A stretch of 64,000 bases of DNA from Peristeroidobacter agariperforans (GTDB lineage: Bacteria; Pseudomonadota; Gammaproteobacteria; Steroidobacterales; Steroidobacteraceae), in assembly GCF_004138335.1 (NCBI RefSeq), contig NZ_RYFW01000001.1, forward strand, positions 2,108,001 through 2,172,000, in the 5' to 3' direction. Below, piece by piece: positions 1-8,041 of this stretch. The notes beneath the pieces were generated by a model, which saw only the letters and a list, made by a program, of their open reading frames with translations, was not told where the DNA came from and searched no databases. The translations under genes were made by a program, and so were the position numbers. Numbering within the stretch: position 1 is the stretch's first letter; every line of letters starts with the position of its first letter.

Positions 1-525
1 GAATGGCTGGGCGAGATCGTTCCTGTTTTCCAGGTGTTGTTGATTGTTCTGGTCGCGTTGCTGCTGCAGCGGCTGGCGCGGCGGGTAATGCGTCGGCTCG
101 GCGAGCGCAATGTACCGGCCGAGATGCTCACCATCGGGCGGCGGATCTCAGCCTTTCTGATTTACGGCACGGCGCTGCTGCTCGTTCTGGAGCGGCTCGG
201 CGTGTCCGCATCGGTGCTGTGGGCGGCCTTCACTGGCTTCGCTGCCGTGGCCGCAGTGGCGTTCTTCGCCGTGTGGAGCGTGCTCTCCAACATTTTCTGC
301 TCGGTGCTGATCTTCGCGACACGCCCGTTCCGGCTCTACGACCGCATCGAGGTGCTGGAGAACGGCGAGAAGCTGGGCTTGAAGGGCCGTGTCATCGACA
401 TCAACCTGATCTACACGACGCTGCAGGAAGACGGCGCCGACGACGGCCAGCCCGGCCCGACGCTGCAGATCCCGAACAGCCTGTTTTTTCAGCGCGCCGT
501 GCGACGATTTCGTCCGGGCGGCTGA
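1..525 (+). CDS. MscS-family mechanosensitive ion channel, C-terminal part (5' truncated by window)
   Basis: The reading frame is open from base 1, so the gene begins before the window; the GTG at 34 is probably internal. The visible 170 or so residues contain hydrophobic helices (for example LLIVLVALLLQRL) and a glycine/alanine-rich pore-like helix (AAFTGFAAVAAVAFFAVWSV). A beta-domain start follows (ATRPFRLYDRIEVLENGE), and the segment ends in a PNSLFFQRAVRRF motif. This order is typical of MscS channels, which open under membrane tension and release solutes. The protein stops soon after the beta domain, so the usual C-terminal vestibule is missing and it would be a short MscS variant. It converges on the diguanylate cyclase gene with a 4-base gap. 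Confidence 0.8.
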   Translation, partial: EWLGEIVPVFQVLLIVLVALLLQRLARRVMRRLGERNVPAEMLTIGRRISAFLIYGTALLLVLERLGVSASVLWAAFTGFAAVAAVAFFAVWSVLSNIFCSVLIFATRPFRLYDRIEVLENGEKLGLKGRVIDINLIYTTLQEDGADDGQPGPTLQIPNSLFFQRAVRRFRPGG

Positions 526-529
526 GCGC

Positions 530-1420
530 TCAGCGGCCGATCCGCCCTCGCTGCTTCTCCTCGTACATCAGCGCGTCCGCCTGGGCCAGCATCTCTTCGA
601 CCGATAGGGTGTGTTGCGGATCGGTGGCGACGATGCCGACGCTGATGCGCAGCGCATAGCGTCGCTCAGGTTTGGCATTGCGGGTTTGCAGTTCCTCGGT
701 CAGGCGCTGGCGAATCGATGCTTCGCTGTTCTCCGCCGTCGCCGGCAGCAGCGCTGCGAATTCATCGCCGCCGAGGCGGCCGAGAATGTCCGAGCCTCTG
801 AAGCAAGCGCGCAGCACCTCGGCGATCTCGGCGATGGCGGTATCGCCGGCTTGATGGCCCAGCGTATCGTTGATGGGCTTCAATCGATCCATGTCGATGA
901 ACGCGACGACGAAATGCTCGCCGGTGCGTCTTGCCAGCATCGCATGCTGTTCGGCCAGCATCAGGAAGCCGCGGCGATTGGCCAGGCCGGTGAGCTCATC
1001 GATCGTCGATTCCTTGCGCAGCGCCATCTGCAGCCCATGACGCTCGAGCGCATAGCGCAGTGCGCGCACCAGCAGACTGGTGTTCAGCTGGCCTTTGATC
1101 AGATAGTCCTGAGCACCCGCGTGCAGCGCTTGAATGGCGGATGCTTCGTCGTCGAGCCCGGTCAGCACCACCAACGGCACTGCGGGCGCGGCGAGTTGCA
1201 CCTTGCGAACTGCCTCCACACCGCCGGCATCGGGCAGGCCCAGGTCGAGAACGATCATGTCCGGCGCGCCCTGTGCGAGAAAGGCCAGCGCGTGATCGAC
1301 GCAGGCGCGATGAGCTACTTCGAACTGAAAGGCGCGTGTTTCCTTTATGGTTTCGGTGAACAACAGCGCGTCGCCCGGATTGTCCTCGACCAGCAATAAA
1401 CGGATCGGCCGGTCAAACAT
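530..1420 (-). CDS. Response regulator with GGDEF output domain (diguanylate cyclase)
   Basis: A 296-residue protein with an N-terminal receiver domain (acidic pocket VEDNPGD, phosphoacceptor Asp59 in IVLDLGLPD, Lys near 109) and a GGDEF domain from about residue 137. The active-site loop GGDEF (217-221) is intact. An RGSD inhibitory I-site (208-211) lies exactly five residues upstream, so the enzyme should make cyclic-di-GMP from GTP and be product-inhibited. Its start overlaps the end of the upstream CheY-like gene by 8 bases, making it the third gene of a kinase/receiver/cyclase operon. It is the only cyclase in the window. It is a plausible but unproven signal source for the c-di-GMP riboswitch near 53.9 kb. 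Confidence 0.93.
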   Translation of the reverse strand: MFDRPIRLLLVEDNPGDALLFTETIKETRAFQFEVAHRACVDHALAFLAQGAPDMIVLDLGLPDAGGVEAVRKVQLAAPAVPLVVLTGLDDEASAIQALHAGAQDYLIKGQLNTSLLVRALRYALERHGLQMALRKESTIDELTGLANRRGFLMLAEQHAMLARRTGEHFVVAFIDMDRLKPINDTLGHQAGDTAIAEIAEVLRACFRGSDILGRLGGDEFAALLPATAENSEASIRQRLTEELQTRNAKPERRYALRISVGIVATDPQHTLSVEEMLAQADALMYEEKQRGRIGR

Positions 1421-1859
1421 CGACAGCTCCGTGCGGCAGTTTGACGAAGTTGAGCCAGAAGCTCTCGATCGAGCTGGCGACTCGCAGGAACTGTTCCAGA
1501 TCCACCGGCTTGCTGATGTAACAATTGGCGTGACTGCTGTAGGCGCGTGCGATGTCTTCCTCTGCCGTGGAAGTCGTGAGTACGACCACTGGAATCTGCC
1601 GCAGATGTCGATCCGATTTGATCTCCGTCAGCACTTCGCGCCCGTCCTTTCTCGGCAGATTGAGATCCAGGAGGATGATGTCCGGATGTTTCGCCTGGCC
1701 GTAGGGCTCCTGTCTGCGCAGGTATGCCATGGCCTCCACGCCGTCGCGCACGACGGTGACGTTGTTGATGACTTTGCCTTCCTTGAACGCTTCCAGGGTC
1801 AGCCGTGCGTCGCCCGGATTGTCCTCCACGAGCAGGATTTCGATGGCCCTGGTGATCAT
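1413..1859 (-). CDS. CheY-like single-domain response regulator (Rcp1 type)
   Basis: A 148-residue stand-alone receiver. The ATG at 1859 is chosen because it directly precedes the receiver fold (MITRAIEILLVEDNPGD) and forms an ATGA overlap with the kinase stop; a longer reading frame upstream of it is antisense-like sequence inside the kinase gene. Phosphoacceptor Asp65 lies in ILLDLNLP, the switch Thr in VVLTTSTAEED, and the conserved Lys at 117 in YISKP. The LxxIKxDxxLxxIPVVVLTTS pattern is that of the phytochrome-linked Rcp1 subgroup, which usually relays phosphate rather than binding DNA. It sits between the MHYT kinase and the diguanylate cyclase and probably carries phosphate from the kinase. 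Confidence 0.92.
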   Translation of the reverse strand: MITRAIEILLVEDNPGDARLTLEAFKEGKVINNVTVVRDGVEAMAYLRRQEPYGQAKHPDIILLDLNLPRKDGREVLTEIKSDRHLRQIPVVVLTTSTAEEDIARAYSSHANCYISKPVDLEQFLRVASSIESFWLNFVKLPHGAVDV

Positions 1860-4513
1860 GTGAGTGCACCTTCTGCGCGCGGAATGGTGAATTGGAAGTT
1901 GGAGCCAAGGCCGGGCTGGGATTCCACCCAGATACGGCCGCGATGCCGGGCCACGATCTTGTGACATAGCGCGAGCCCGATGCCGGTGCCCGAGTACTGC
2001 TCGCGCGTGTGCAACCGTTTGAACATTTGAAAGATTCGGTCGAAGTATTGCGGCTCGATGCCGATGCCATTGTCACGAACCGAGAAAACCCAGTGGTCGC
2101 CCGCGGACGTGGCGCTTACGTGCACTTCGGGCCGCGGCCGATTGCAGTACTTCAGCGCGTTGCCGATGAGATTCTGGAACAGTTGCGTGAGCTGCGTGCC
2201 GTAGCCGAGCACGGTCGGCAGCGGATCGACGGTGACGACGGCGTTCTTGTCTTGAATGGACTGGTGCAGCTGATTGATGGCGTTCGCACAGAGTGAGGCG
2301 GCATCGATGGGTTGCGGCGACTGGCCTTTCATCGACAGTTTCGCGTACGACAGCAGGTCGAGAATGAGCGTTTGCATCCGCTGCGCGCCGTCGACGGCAT
2401 AGCGAATGTATTCGTCTGCGTCGGAATCCAACTTGCCTTGATACTTGCGCGCGAGCAACTGAGTGAAGCTTGCCACCATGCGCAACGGCTCCTGCAGGTC
2501 ATGGGAAGCCACGTACGCAAATTGTTCGAGCTCGGCGTTCGAACGCGCCAGATCCTCGGCGTTGCGCGCGATCTGCTGCTGAGCGCGCGTGCGCTCGATG
2601 ACCTGACCGAGCTGAGCGCCGACATTCGACATCACGTTCAACAATTCTTCGTCCGGCTCCTCGACCTTGTGCGAGAAGAATTCCAGCACCGCGACCACTT
2701 CGCCCTGGACCAGCACTGGAAAGCCGAAGGCGCCGCGTACGCCGAGATCGGCAGCAGCCATCTTTTCCGTGAACTCGCTTTCCACCAGCAAGTCACGGAT
2801 CCAGGCGGGCTTACCGCTCTTCACGACGCGGCTCGGCACGCCCATGCTGCTATACAGGCGAGTGCTTTGGGTCGCGTCGCAGAGTGCAGCGAAACGTTCG
2901 TTGCGCTCGATGTGCCAGAGCGAGCTGGAGACCAGCTCCTTGCCCGAGCCTGGGGTATAGAAATAGACGTGTCCCACCGGCCAGCCCGTGTGTGCGCAGA
3001 TTCGATCCAGCGCGTACTGCATGGCGGCCTCGATAGATGTTGCTTCGTTGGCCGCAACCGCGACCGATTGCAGCAGCTCTTTAAAGGAGACCTGGCGGTG
3101 CAGCGCCTGAGTGGTCTGTTCCAACTCGCCGATGCCATGCTCGATGCGCACCAGCGCCGGTCGCAGCACTACGAAACCTTGCAACAGCAAGACGCCGAGC
3201 AGACAGATGATCAGGCCGACATAGACTCGATCCCGGAGATTTTGCCGAGCGATGGATTCGCGTTCGTACTGGCGCGCGATCTCGCTCATGATCCTTAGAT
3301 AGGACTGTTCGTGCGCCAGGATCTGGCCCACGAGCGCACGAGCGTCCATGGCTGCTCGCGAATTCTCCGGCGCCGTGAGACCGCGCAGTGCCTGGAGCAT
3401 TGCGCGATATGGCGCGTCGAGCCAGCCGAACATTTGCATCACCTCGACGCTGTTCACGCTCGAGGCGCCGAAAACGGCATCGCTTTGTTTCAATGCTTCG
3501 TGTGAGCTTTGCCATTTGCGCACAGCTTGCCGGATGCGCGCGATGATCGATTCCCTGGCCGCTCCCTCGGGCGTGGCGGCAAGCAGCAGCACCTCCTTGG
3601 TGAGCGCCTGACTCAATATGCTCTGCTGTCCGGCGGTGCTGATCAGGTGCGCGTGTTGCCGCAACTGCCGCCCCTCCTGCTCGACCACTACCGCGCCGAG
3701 CACGGCTAGCAGGCCGAGCACTCCTAGAAACAGGAAATGACGTACTGTCAGCTGGCGTGTGTGCGATAGCGTGTCGATCTTCAGATTGGTCAGCGGAACC
3801 ATGCCGAGCACCAACAGCGTGACGAGCACGATGCCGACGGTGCCCAGCGCCGACACGCTCACCGCCTGGGAAAGATCGTGAAAGTGCATCGTGGACGGAG
3901 AGAAGGTGACCGCTGCCATGCCGGTGTAGTGCATGACTGGAATCGCCGCACCCATGACCAGCGCCGCGACGATTCTTTTCTTGCTCCACGCATTGGCGTC
4001 GGTGCGCAGATGAAACGCGAGCCACAGCGCCACGAAGGAAATCACGATGGCTAGCAGCACCGAGAGTGCAACCAGCCCCGGAGAATAAGTGTGTTGGGCG
4101 GCCATGCGCATCGCTTCCATGCCGACGTAGTGCATGGTGGCGATGCCGCTGCCCATCACGATGCTGCCGAGCACCGCTCGAAACAAGCCCATTCGCTGCC
4201 GGCTCACGACGAATAACGCCACCGCCGAGGCCAGGATGGCAGCGAGCAGCGACAGCAGCACCGTCGGCCAGTCATAGCGCACCGGGATCGGCAACTGAAA
4301 GGCAAGCATGCCGACGTAGTGCATGGACCAGATGCCCACGCCCATCGACACTGCGCCGCCGGTGAGGCGCAATAGTCGCATCGAGCCTCGCGCGGCTGTG
4401 ACTCGGCCGGCGAAGTCGAGCGCGGTATAGGAAGCGAGGATCGCAATGACGACGGAGAGAGCGACCAGCAAATAATCGTATGCGCCGCTCAGTGCCGTTG
4501 CAGATGACGACAT
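1856..4513 (-). CDS. MHYT/PilJ-N-like/GAF sensor histidine kinase
   Basis: An 885-residue membrane kinase. The N-terminal 7-helix MHYT sensor carries three diagnostic motifs (MHYVGM at 64-69 and 127-132, MHYTGM at 194-199), proposed to bind copper and sense O2, CO or NO. A further helix (about 258-278) leads to a roughly 150-residue periplasmic segment resembling the PilJ N-terminal sensor. Then come another helix (about 430-450), a GAF domain (about 480-650), an H-box (YVASHDLQEPLRM) and an ATPase domain with N-box FQNLIGNALKYC and G-boxes DNGIGIEP and GTGIGLAL. The H-box type is that of bacteriophytochrome-like kinases, which pair with Rcp1-type receivers, and such a receiver is encoded immediately downstream. 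The start at 4513 gives a normal MHYT N-terminus. Confidence 0.92.
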   Translation of the reverse strand: MSSSATALSGAYDYLLVALSVVIAILASYTALDFAGRVTAARGSMRLLRLTGGAVSMGVGIWSMHYVGMLAFQLPIPVRYDWPTVLLSLLAAILASAVALFVVSRQRMGLFRAVLGSIVMGSGIATMHYVGMEAMRMAAQHTYSPGLVALSVLLAIVISFVALWLAFHLRTDANAWSKKRIVAALVMGAAIPVMHYTGMAAVTFSPSTMHFHDLSQAVSVSALGTVGIVLVTLLVLGMVPLTNLKIDTLSHTRQLTVRHFLFLGVLGLLAVLGAVVVEQEGRQLRQHAHLISTAGQQSILSQALTKEVLLLAATPEGAARESIIARIRQAVRKWQSSHEALKQSDAVFGASSVNSVEVMQMFGWLDAPYRAMLQALRGLTAPENSRAAMDARALVGQILAHEQSYLRIMSEIARQYERESIARQNLRDRVYVGLIICLLGVLLLQGFVVLRPALVRIEHGIGELEQTTQALHRQVSFKELLQSVAVAANEATSIEAAMQYALDRICAHTGWPVGHVYFYTPGSGKELVSSSLWHIERNERFAALCDATQSTRLYSSMGVPSRVVKSGKPAWIRDLLVESEFTEKMAAADLGVRGAFGFPVLVQGEVVAVLEFFSHKVEEPDEELLNVMSNVGAQLGQVIERTRAQQQIARNAEDLARSNAELEQFAYVASHDLQEPLRMVASFTQLLARKYQGKLDSDADEYIRYAVDGAQRMQTLILDLLSYAKLSMKGQSPQPIDAASLCANAINQLHQSIQDKNAVVTVDPLPTVLGYGTQLTQLFQNLIGNALKYCNRPRPEVHVSATSAGDHWVFSVRDNGIGIEPQYFDRIFQMFKRLHTREQYSGTGIGLALCHKIVARHRGRIWVESQPGLGSNFQFTIPRAEGALT

Positions 4514-4723
4514 GCCCGGTCCTTGTCTGTTTGTTGTTGCGGCTTGGAATTAACTTAGGATAGACCCCACTTATCGCCGCGACCTGCCCCTTGGTCGGCC
4601 GAGATTCTGTAACGTCGGCCACGGATCGCAAAGGACCGCTGCGTACGTATTAACCACGGTTTGCGCCGTTGACCGCGCATCGCTCTCGGCGTTTGCAGCT
4701 AGACACACCGCAACGAATCTCCG

Positions 4724-5953
4724 ATGATCCGACCCCACGTCGTCGTTGCTGCGACACGTGCAGCAACAGCGAGTGTCACGATGAAGCGGCAGGAAGATCG
4801 CGCCGCCACGCGCCCGATGATTTCGGGGGGCGCGATGGGCGAGGCGATCAACGCGAAAGACTGGACGGGCCATGCGCTGGGGACGATCGAGAAGTGGCCG
4901 CTGAGTTTGCGAACTGCACTCGGCATTTGTCTCGGGCTCCCCGCGCCCTCGTGCATTGCATGGGGCGGGCAACGTGCGCAGATTTATAACGACGCCTATT
5001 CCCAGGTGTCGCTGATCCGTGCCGAAGCGCTCGGTATGGACTTCGCCCACAGCTGGGCGCAGTCGTGGCCAGCGATGCACGCCTGCTTCGAGCGAGCGTC
5101 TCGCGGCGAGCCGGCGCGGCTGGAGAATCAATCGGTCTCATTCGATCGTGACGGGGGCACAGAGCCGGCGGTGACAACGTTTTGCTTCGTGCCGGTGCCC
5201 GACGATGCGGGCGGCATCGGCGGTGTGCTGGTCACTCTGCTCGAGGCAAGCTCGGCGGAACTGCGTGACGAGCTGAGGCGCAGCAAAGTTGCCCTCGATC
5301 AGCATGCGCACGTCATCTCTCATGACTTTCGCGCACCGCTACGGATGCTCGAGCAGATGTCGAAGATTCTCGTGACGGATCACGCCGAGCACTTGCCGGC
5401 GCGGGCCGCGGGCCTGCTCAATCATATCGGCACCGGTGCGGCGAAACTGGCGTTGCGAGCCGAACTGCTCACGCGGTTCGATACGATCAGCCAGCATCCG
5501 CTGCACCGGCAGAATGTTGATATCGCGGCAATGGTCTGCAAGATCGTCGCCGAGCTGCGGGCCGCGACGCCCGATCGTCAGGTCGAGCTCGTGATCGAAG
5601 AGCTGCCTGCGGCCCAGGCGGACTTCGAGCTGTTGCGGCTGGTGTGGCACAACCTGCTGGCGAACGCGTTCAAGTTCACCCGTCAGGCAGCGCAGCCGCG
5701 TATCGAGGTGAGCGGCAAGCGGCAAGGGCGCCACATCGTTTACTCCATCAAGGACAACGGCGTCGGTTTCGATCCCAAGTATGCGCGCCGCTTGTTTGGA
5801 TTCTTTCAGCGCATGCACACCGAAGAGGAGTTCGAAGGGCTCGGGATGGGACTGGCCATGGCGAAGCGGCTGATCGAGCGCCATGGCGGCACGATCTGGG
5901 CCGAGGCCGAGAAGGGCCGCGGCGCGGAGTTTCGTTTCACGCTGCCCGCATGA
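4724..5953 (+). CDS. PAS-like sensor histidine kinase, cytoplasmic
   Basis: A protein of up to 409 residues without membrane helices. A PAS-like fold follows the motif GTIEKWPLSLRTALG, which is common in large Proteobacteria PAS kinases, then the H-box (HVISHDFRAPLRML), the N-box (WHNLLANAFKFT) and G-boxes (DNGVGFDP, GLGMGLAM). The first 20-35 residues are not typical. Starts at 4781, 4820 or 4835 are equally possible, since family members usually begin shortly before the DWTGHALG motif. The stop codon lies inside ATGATG of the receiver gene, so kinase and receiver are translationally coupled. The gene is divergent from the MHYT kinase across a 210-base region. Its ligand is unknown. Confidence 0.88.
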   Translation: MIRPHVVVAATRAATASVTMKRQEDRAATRPMISGGAMGEAINAKDWTGHALGTIEKWPLSLRTALGICLGLPAPSCIAWGGQRAQIYNDAYSQVSLIRAEALGMDFAHSWAQSWPAMHACFERASRGEPARLENQSVSFDRDGGTEPAVTTFCFVPVPDDAGGIGGVLVTLLEASSAELRDELRRSKVALDQHAHVISHDFRAPLRMLEQMSKILVTDHAEHLPARAAGLLNHIGTGAAKLALRAELLTRFDTISQHPLHRQNVDIAAMVCKIVAELRAATPDRQVELVIEELPAAQADFELLRLVWHNLLANAFKFTRQAAQPRIEVSGKRQGRHIVYSIKDNGVGFDPKYARRLFGFFQRMHTEEEFEGLGMGLAMAKRLIERHGGTIWAEAEKGRGAEFRFTLPA

Positions 5954-6351
5954 TGTTTTCCATGAGCGCGCACATCCTCATCATCGAAGACAATGAAATG
6001 AGCCTGGCGCTGGCCGAGTATCTGTTGCGGGATGCCGGCTACACCGTCAGCAGCGCGACCGACGGCGGCAGCGGCATGCGGCTGGCGCTGCAGAACACTG
6101 CGCAACTGATACTTTGTGACCTGGACTTGCCGGTGATCGAGGGACCGCAGTTGGTGCAGGCACTGCGAGCGAGCGGGGAATGGCGGAAGGTGCCGGTGCT
6201 GGCGTTTACCGCAGCCTCGATGGGTCAGGAGCAGCGGCAGGCGCTGGCTGCGGACTTTGACGGCTGCATCGTCAAGCCGCTCGATCCAGCTTCATTTGCT
6301 GCCACTATCAGTCAGCACCTGGCGCCCGGAATGCGCGTTTCTCAGGGATAG
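5950..6351 (+). CDS. DivK/CheY-like single-domain response regulator
   Basis: A receiver-only protein of 133 residues. The start is one of two adjacent ATG codons (5950, 5953) that overlap the kinase TGA, or the ATG at 5962. The acidic pocket IIEDNEM, phosphoacceptor Asp57 in LILCDLDLP, Thr in LAFTAASMG and Lys in CIVKPLDP are all present. The pattern resembles DivK and the stand-alone receivers that follow large PAS kinases. It should be the direct partner of the preceding kinase. No DNA-binding domain is present, so its target is another protein. The next gene begins 31 bases downstream, so it may be cotranscribed with the binding-protein/porin/hybrid-kinase set. Confidence 0.9.
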   Translation: MMFSMSAHILIIEDNEMSLALAEYLLRDAGYTVSSATDGGSGMRLALQNTAQLILCDLDLPVIEGPQLVQALRASGEWRKVPVLAFTAASMGQEQRQALAADFDGCIVKPLDPASFAATISQHLAPGMRVSQG

Positions 6352-6382
6352 ATCGGTTGTGAGTTTCACGGTCCACACATCG

Positions 6383-6856
6383 ATGCTGCAACGTCTGCGC
6401 TATTTGACAGTGGCGCTGCTGTTCATGGTGTCGTCGGCGGCGAGTCCGCAGACCAGTAAGTTAGCAGTCGACGTCATCGTCAGCCCCTCGCTGGCGGAAA
6501 TAACATTGGACCGCAGCTTGCTACGCGCAGTGTTCACGATGCGAGTGCGCGAATGGCCCGATGGCACGCCGGTTCGCGTATTCGTGCTGCCCGATGACAA
6601 TCCGCTCAGCGATCACTTTTATCGGGAACGTCTCGGCATGTACTCCTACGTGTTGCGCCGGGCGTGGGATCGCATGGTTTTCACCGGCACCGGCTTTGCT
6701 CCCACCGTGGTGCGCTCGGAAAGCGAGATGATCGAGCTGGTCCGCTCCACGCCCGGTGCAATCGGATTCGTGCGCAAGCGCGAGACCTCGTCACGAAATC
6801 GCCCCGCGCCGCCGCGCTGGCAAATCGTGCTGCTGAGGGCGGATGCCCATGAGTAA
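6383..6856 (+). CDS. Small periplasmic substrate-binding-like protein (PstS-like fold)
   Basis: A 157-residue exported protein. The ATG at 6383 gives a normal signal peptide (MLQRLRYLTVALLFMVSSAASPQ); upstream in-frame sequence belongs to the receiver gene. The mature part has the LDRSLLRAVFTMRVREWPDGTPVRVFVLP and GAIGFV patterns found in short PstS/phosphate-binding-like proteins that often stand next to an outer-membrane protein and a hybrid kinase. It overlaps the porin-like gene by 14 bases. I infer that it binds a small ligand in the periplasm and reports to the hybrid kinase encoded two genes downstream. The ligand cannot be read from the sequence. Confidence 0.75.
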   Translation: MLQRLRYLTVALLFMVSSAASPQTSKLAVDVIVSPSLAEITLDRSLLRAVFTMRVREWPDGTPVRVFVLPDDNPLSDHFYRERLGMYSYVLRRAWDRMVFTGTGFAPTVVRSESEMIELVRSTPGAIGFVRKRETSSRNRPAPPRWQIVLLRADAHE

Positions 6857-8027
6857 CCAATTGCGCGTCGCCGCCGCATTCGCCGCGATTTGCTTCAGCA
6901 GCTCGGCGAGCGCGCTCGACTATCAAGTGCACGGCTATGCGGCGCAGGGCTTCGTGCTGAGTCGTCACAACGATTTCTTTGGCGACAGCACCGACGGCAG
7001 CTTCGACTACTACGAGGCAGGCATCAATGCAGCCGTGCAGGTGCAGCCGAATCTCTCGTTCGCCGCTCAGGCGGCGATTCGCGATGCTGGCATCAGTGAC
7101 GATGGCTCGTTGCGACTCGACTACGCGGTGGCTGATTACCGCCTGGTCTCCGAGGCGAGCATTCAAGCAGGCTTGCGAGCCGGCAAAGTGAAGAACGCTC
7201 TGGGCTTCTACAACGAGACACGCGACGTGGTGTTCACGCGACCGAGCATCCTGCTGCCTTCGGTTTACAGCGACAATCAGAATCAGCGCAGCCTGATCTT
7301 CACAGCGCCGGGCGCGCAGATTTATGGCGGCACGGTCATCGGACTGCACGAGCTGTCGTTCACGGGCACTCTCAACGCCGAGCGCGACGTGCGCAAGTCC
7401 GACGAGCGCTTGCTGGTCTCGTTGACCGTGCCCTTCGATCTTCGCATCGGCGATTCCTGGAACGTTCAGGTCATGGATTCGATCGATGGCGGCAAGTGGC
7501 AGCTTGCTTATAGCCACTTCTCCGGGGAGTTCCGTATGTCGACTGCGCCGGAGATCGATCTCACCGGGCGCTTCGACGTGGACCTGAATGTTTTTTCGGC
7601 CCGTTACAATGCCGAACGGTTCACCGTCACCGCCGAGTACGTGCTGGTCGACAACGACAACCGGCTGACGTTCAGAGGCGCCCCGTTCCTGCATCAACGC
7701 GTAACGGCGGATAGCGGCTATCTCCAGGCCGAGTATCGCCTGCGCCCCGACTGGACGCTGATGGCGAGAATGGACGGCTTTTACAGCGACCGTCACGATC
7801 GCAGCGGCCGTGACTTCGCGGCGGCCAATCCCGGCGCCGACCGCCGCATGCGGTTCAGCCACGACTTCACGATCGGCGTCAACTGGCGCCCCGGCGAGCA
7901 TTGGGGCTTCTGGGCCGAGCACCACTGGATCAACGGCACGGCGACGCTGCAGCCCCTGGAGAATCCGCCGCCGGTGCGCGATCAACGCTGGTCGATGCTC
8001 ATGTTGATGGCGGGCTACAAATTCTGA
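6843..8027 (+). CDS. Outer-membrane porin-like beta-barrel protein
   Basis: A 394-residue protein with a signal peptide ending near ASALDYQ. It has alternating beta-strand sequence rich in aromatic girdle residues throughout and a C-terminal strand ending MLMAGYKF. The terminal phenylalanine is the usual signal for outer-membrane assembly. ATG codons at 6843 and 6849 are both possible. I cannot assign it to a named porin family. It lies between the periplasmic binding-like protein (overlap) and the hybrid kinase (14-base gap), and this three-gene order is seen in other gammaproteobacteria. The barrel probably admits or presents the ligand sensed by the kinase. Confidence 0.75.
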   Translation: MPMSNQLRVAAAFAAICFSSSASALDYQVHGYAAQGFVLSRHNDFFGDSTDGSFDYYEAGINAAVQVQPNLSFAAQAAIRDAGISDDGSLRLDYAVADYRLVSEASIQAGLRAGKVKNALGFYNETRDVVFTRPSILLPSVYSDNQNQRSLIFTAPGAQIYGGTVIGLHELSFTGTLNAERDVRKSDERLLVSLTVPFDLRIGDSWNVQVMDSIDGGKWQLAYSHFSGEFRMSTAPEIDLTGRFDVDLNVFSARYNAERFTVTAEYVLVDNDNRLTFRGAPFLHQRVTADSGYLQAEYRLRPDWTLMARMDGFYSDRHDRSGRDFAAANPGADRRMRFSHDFTIGVNWRPGEHWGFWAEHHWINGTATLQPLENPPPVRDQRWSMLMLMAGYKF

Positions 8028-8041
8028 GCGGCTCGCATCGA

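Noticed and set aside
6681-7985. 434-residue minus-strand open frame opposite the porin-like gene
   Set aside because: The plus frame has a signal peptide, beta-barrel pattern and terminal Phe and fits the operon; the minus frame does not.
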